Shown here: positions 61,374-64,000 of the stretch, piece by piece
How the letters are laid out: every line of letters starts with the position of its first letter
Position numbering within the stretch: the stretch's first letter is position 1
From: Bacteroidota bacterium
GTDB lineage: Bacteria; Bacteroidota; Ignavibacteria; UBA10030; UBA6906
Assembly: GCA_019637975.1 (NCBI GenBank)
Contig: JAHBUR010000006.1
Coordinates: 1-64,000, forward strand
Direction: 5' to 3'
DNA: 64,000 nucleotides
The notes under the pieces: generated by a model
Seen by the model: only the letters and a program-made list of their open reading frames with translations
What the model was told of the DNA's origin: nothing
The model's database searches: none
Position numbers and translations under genes: made by a program

Positions 61374-64000
61374 TTGCGCTATCTCCACTCTTTCATTCTT
61401 ATCGGATTTTATGTGGCGTCCTTCTCGCAGCCGCGTGATCTTCGTTTCGTTCCGTTGAATGCAGATGACGGCCTTTCTCAAAACACCATCAACAGCATCT
61501 ATCAGGATCGCAGCGGGTTCATCTGGTTCGGAACGCAGGATGGATTGAACAGGTATGACGGTCACACATTCAAGACATATCGCCATGAACCGGGAAATGC
61601 AAACTCCCTCAGCAACAACTATATCTGGGCGATTCATGAGGATCACCAAAGGATTTTGTGGATCGGGTCGTTCGGCGGCGGGCTGACGCGTTTCGATCCG
61701 GCAACGGAAGTTTTCACAAACTTCACACACGACGCGAAGAATCCGCAAAGTCTTTCCAACAACAATGTTTTCGCCATTGCCGAGTATCCCGAAGGAACCC
61801 TCTGGCTCTGTACCGATGACGGACTGAACAAGTTCGACACCCGCACAGGCGCAACCTCCCGCTATCTCAACAAGACGGACAACTCCACTGCCGCACGACA
61901 CACTTCGGCTGTGGCAATTCAGCCGCCCGAACACGTTTGGGCAAGTCTCTCCAACATCCTCTTCCGGCTAAACATTGCAACGGGAACAGCGGATACGTTC
62001 AGAACAGCTCCCGCCACCTCAACCGTTATGGGATTCATCACGCAACTCACCTTCCGCAACGACAAACTCCGGATTATGTGCGAAGCCGGGATGATTGAGT
62101 ACAATGTTCCTACGAATACAAGTTCATTTGTAGATAGAAAAGAGATTGCAGACGGCACGCTCAGCTTGCGGCGCGTGCTTCATGATCCAAACGGGTACGT
62201 TTGGTTCGGAACGAACAACGGACTTGTTCTCTGCGACTCAAGCTACAACACGCTTGTGCACGCAACGCACGAATCCGACAACAAACACTCCCTTACGAAC
62301 AGCTTCGTTCTTTCCCTTTTTCAATCGAGAGAAGGGATTGTGTGGGTCGGTACGAGGGACGGACTGAACAGATTGGACGCCGTCAAAGGAAATTTCCAAA
62401 CTCTCCGGCGTAAGACAAATTCCTCCAACACACTCAGTCACAGAACAGTGAGAAGGGCAATAGAGGATGCGAGAGGTATTCTCTGGATCGGAACAGTTGA
62501 CGGACTCGATGCGTACGACAGAAGCCGAAACTCCTTCACGTCATTCAAGCATGAGCCTTCAAACACGAACACCATCAGTTCAAGCTACATCCTGCATCTC
62601 TATGAAGACAGCAAACAGAACATCTGGGTCTCGACACGCGGCGGAGGGCTTAACCGCCTGTCATTCCCCAATGGAGATTTGACGCGTGTGGTCGTGAGGA
62701 GATTTCCGGGTGGAGGGGCACAAGGATTACTTTCCGCTTCGGTGTATTGCGTGCTTGAAGATCGGAGCGGAACGATGTGGGTTGGAACGCAAGGGCACGG
62801 TCTGGCGAAGTATGTTGCGGAACAGGAGAAGTTTATCCATTTCTCCAGCGCATCCGACGGCACAGGGCCGAGCCATTCGTATGTCTATTGCATGCTCGAA
62901 GACAGGTTCGGCAACTTCTGGATTGGGACGCCAACCGGCGGCTTGAATCTGTTTGATCGCGAGAGCGGACGCTTCATCTATTTTCGAAATCATCCGGATA
63001 ATCCTCACAGCCTCAGCAACAACATCGTACTTTCTCTGCACGAAGCTGCGAACGGGTCGTTGTGGGTTGGAACCTCGGGCGGGCTGAACAAGCTCACGAT
63101 TCCACTGCGGCCGCATCTCTTTCGCCATTTTCAAGATTCGGCGGGATTTGAAACGGATTCCTTGTTTGTGGTGTACGGAAGGCATCACGGACTCCCGAAC
63201 GAAGTCATTTATGGAATTCTCGAAGATGGAAAGGGACAACTCTGGCTCAGCACGAACCGCGGTCTCGCCGTGTTCGATCCCCGCCTCACGAATCCCGTGA
63301 TCAAGCTGTACGATGCGAGCGATGGTTTGGCGGGAAACGAGTTCAACCAGGCCAGCTATTTCAAAAATGCGCGGGGAGAAATGTTCTTCGGCGGAACGGA
63401 CGGGCTGACCTATTTCCATCCCGATAGTATCCGCGGGAATACTTATGTTCCGCCTGTTGTGTTCACGGAATTTCGCTTGTTCAACAAACCCGTTTCCGTT
63501 TCGGCTAAGTCGCCGCTGCGTCAGGCGATTCACCGGACTGACGTTCTTGAATTGTCGTATGATGACTACGTCGCTTCGTTCGACTTTGCTGCGCTGAGCT
63601 TTGTCAATCCTGAAAAAAATAAATACTCGTACAAACTGGAAGGCTTTGACAAGGAGTGGAGTCCGGCGAGTACACAGCATTCAGCGACGTACACGAATCT
63701 TAGTCCCGGCGACTATGTTCTGCGGGTGAAAGCGTCGAACAGTGACGGCGTCTGGAATGAAGAAGGCGCTTCGCTGCGGCTTTCGATTGCGCCGCCCCTC
63801 TGGCTTCGCTGGTATGCATACATCGCTTATGTCGGGATGTTCGTTGCAGGAGTGATGATGTTCGTTCGATATCGTGTGCGTTCAGCGAGACGTGAAATGG
63901 AAACAGAGACGAAAATCGAGCGGGCGAAGTTGCAGGAGCGCGAGGATGTTCGACGGCAAAGTTCCGCCGATTTTCATGACGAGGCAGGACACAAACTCAC
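61374..64000 (+). CDS. Beta-propeller sensor histidine kinase, cut by the window end
   Basis: The visible 875 residues start at TTG (61374), just after an in-frame stop at 61368-61370. A signal peptide (LHSFILIGFYVASFSQ) leads into about 14 propeller repeats (IWFGTQDGLNRYDG, LWIGSFGGGLTRFD, VWVGTRDGLNRLD, WIGTPTGGLNLFD and others). A Y_Y_Y domain (about 720-800, NKYSYKLEGFDKEW, then PGDYVLRVKASNSDG) and one membrane helix (YAYIAYVGMFVAGVMMF) follow. A coiled coil leads into FHDEAGHKLT, with the likely phosphorylated histidine at about 867. The ATPase domain lies beyond the window. Unlike the kinase at 11-14 kb, its H-box has DEAGHKLT after the histidine. Confidence 0.9.
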   Translation, partial: MRYLHSFILIGFYVASFSQPRDLRFVPLNADDGLSQNTINSIYQDRSGFIWFGTQDGLNRYDGHTFKTYRHEPGNANSLSNNYIWAIHEDHQRILWIGSFGGGLTRFDPATEVFTNFTHDAKNPQSLSNNNVFAIAEYPEGTLWLCTDDGLNKFDTRTGATSRYLNKTDNSTAARHTSAVAIQPPEHVWASLSNILFRLNIATGTADTFRTAPATSTVMGFITQLTFRNDKLRIMCEAGMIEYNVPTNTSSFVDRKEIADGTLSLRRVLHDPNGYVWFGTNNGLVLCDSSYNTLVHATHESDNKHSLTNSFVLSLFQSREGIVWVGTRDGLNRLDAVKGNFQTLRRKTNSSNTLSHRTVRRAIEDARGILWIGTVDGLDAYDRSRNSFTSFKHEPSNTNTISSSYILHLYEDSKQNIWVSTRGGGLNRLSFPNGDLTRVVVRRFPGGGAQGLLSASVYCVLEDRSGTMWVGTQGHGLAKYVAEQEKFIHFSSASDGTGPSHSYVYCMLEDRFGNFWIGTPTGGLNLFDRESGRFIYFRNHPDNPHSLSNNIVLSLHEAANGSLWVGTSGGLNKLTIPLRPHLFRHFQDSAGFETDSLFVVYGRHHGLPNEVIYGILEDGKGQLWLSTNRGLAVFDPRLTNPVIKLYDASDGLAGNEFNQASYFKNARGEMFFGGTDGLTYFHPDSIRGNTYVPPVVFTEFRLFNKPVSVSAKSPLRQAIHRTDVLELSYDDYVASFDFAALSFVNPEKNKYSYKLEGFDKEWSPASTQHSATYTNLSPGDYVLRVKASNSDGVWNEEGASLRLSIAPPLWLRWYAYIAYVGMFVAGVMMFVRYRVRSARREMETETKIERAKLQEREDVRRQSSADFHDEAGHKL

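Noticed and set aside
62727-63680. 317-codon minus-strand frame opposite the propeller kinase
   Set aside because: Antisense shadow; the + strand has unmistakable propeller repeats and a Y_Y_Y domain.

Overview
The window looks like chromosome from a Gram-negative member of the Fibrobacteres-Chlorobi-Bacteroidetes group, most like Ignavibacteria, Kapabacteria or a relative. The case rests on three secreted proteins ending in the YPNPFNP type A sorting domain of the type IX secretion system (T9SS), plus a fourth relic of that domain. Supporting features are a Kdo transferase for lipid A, a DUF4292 lipoprotein, PorV-like barrel architecture, giant beta-propeller histidine kinases and a metK-ahcY pair. 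GC is moderate to high over most of the window and clearly lower in the first 2.6 kb and around 18.6-20.0 kb. No rRNA, tRNA, CRISPR array, insertion sequence or integrase was seen.

Left edge (1-2.1 kb): three small unrelated genes, all on the + strand, sit between sites shaped like integron attC recombination sites. Bases just inside each end of cassettes 1 and 3 are perfectly complementary over 14 and 13 bp. I read this as part of an integron gene-cassette array whose integrase would lie to the left. From 2.2 to 3.9 kb there are a SpoIIAA-like gene, a long attC-like inverted repeat and a secreted protein of unknown role.

4-18 kb: a lipopolysaccharide pair (glycosyltransferase 9 and Kdo transferase); a MoxR/ChlI-like ATPase with a von Willebrand A partner; a lipoprotein; a NarL-type response regulator with its propeller histidine kinase; a T9SS-exported peptidylarginine deiminase-like enzyme; a lipoprotein 5'-nucleotidase; and a P-loop protein. 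A 14-bp palindrome-like motif is repeated exactly upstream of the lipoprotein and of the response regulator.

18.6-24 kb is accessory: four small or unknown genes (a HEPN-like candidate and a DUF4238 protein among them) in a tight cluster, a hairpin-rich stretch, a T9SS protein with a highly structured leader, a tiny glycine/leucine/phenylalanine-rich membrane protein and a lipoprotein.

24-42 kb is mainly metabolism and transport. A phosphatase-transporter operon runs leftwards. Then come a HisA-like protein, purE, a PfkB kinase and dapB; dapA, dapD and an RmlD-like reductase; serS; a heterodimeric ABC exporter; fructose-1,6-bisphosphatase; a YbgF-like protein; and an ATP-grasp protein.

42-53.7 kb holds the most interesting block. 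A translationally coupled envelope operon (TPR lipoprotein, DUF4292 lipoprotein, EnvC-like protein) ends with a regulator joining a CHASE2 sensor to a sigma-54 activator AAA+ domain. Beyond it lie two direct repeats spaced 21 bp, a near-consensus sigma-54 promoter and a second operon: two lipoproteins, a PorV-like barrel joined to a transglutaminase-like domain, and a FecR-like protein. This looks like a self-contained envelope-sensing regulatory system.

53.9-64 kb: a TMTC-like membrane glycosyltransferase, a T9SS sugar dehydrogenase, a nucleotidyltransferase, metK-ahcY behind a structured leader, and a second propeller histidine kinase cut by the window edge.
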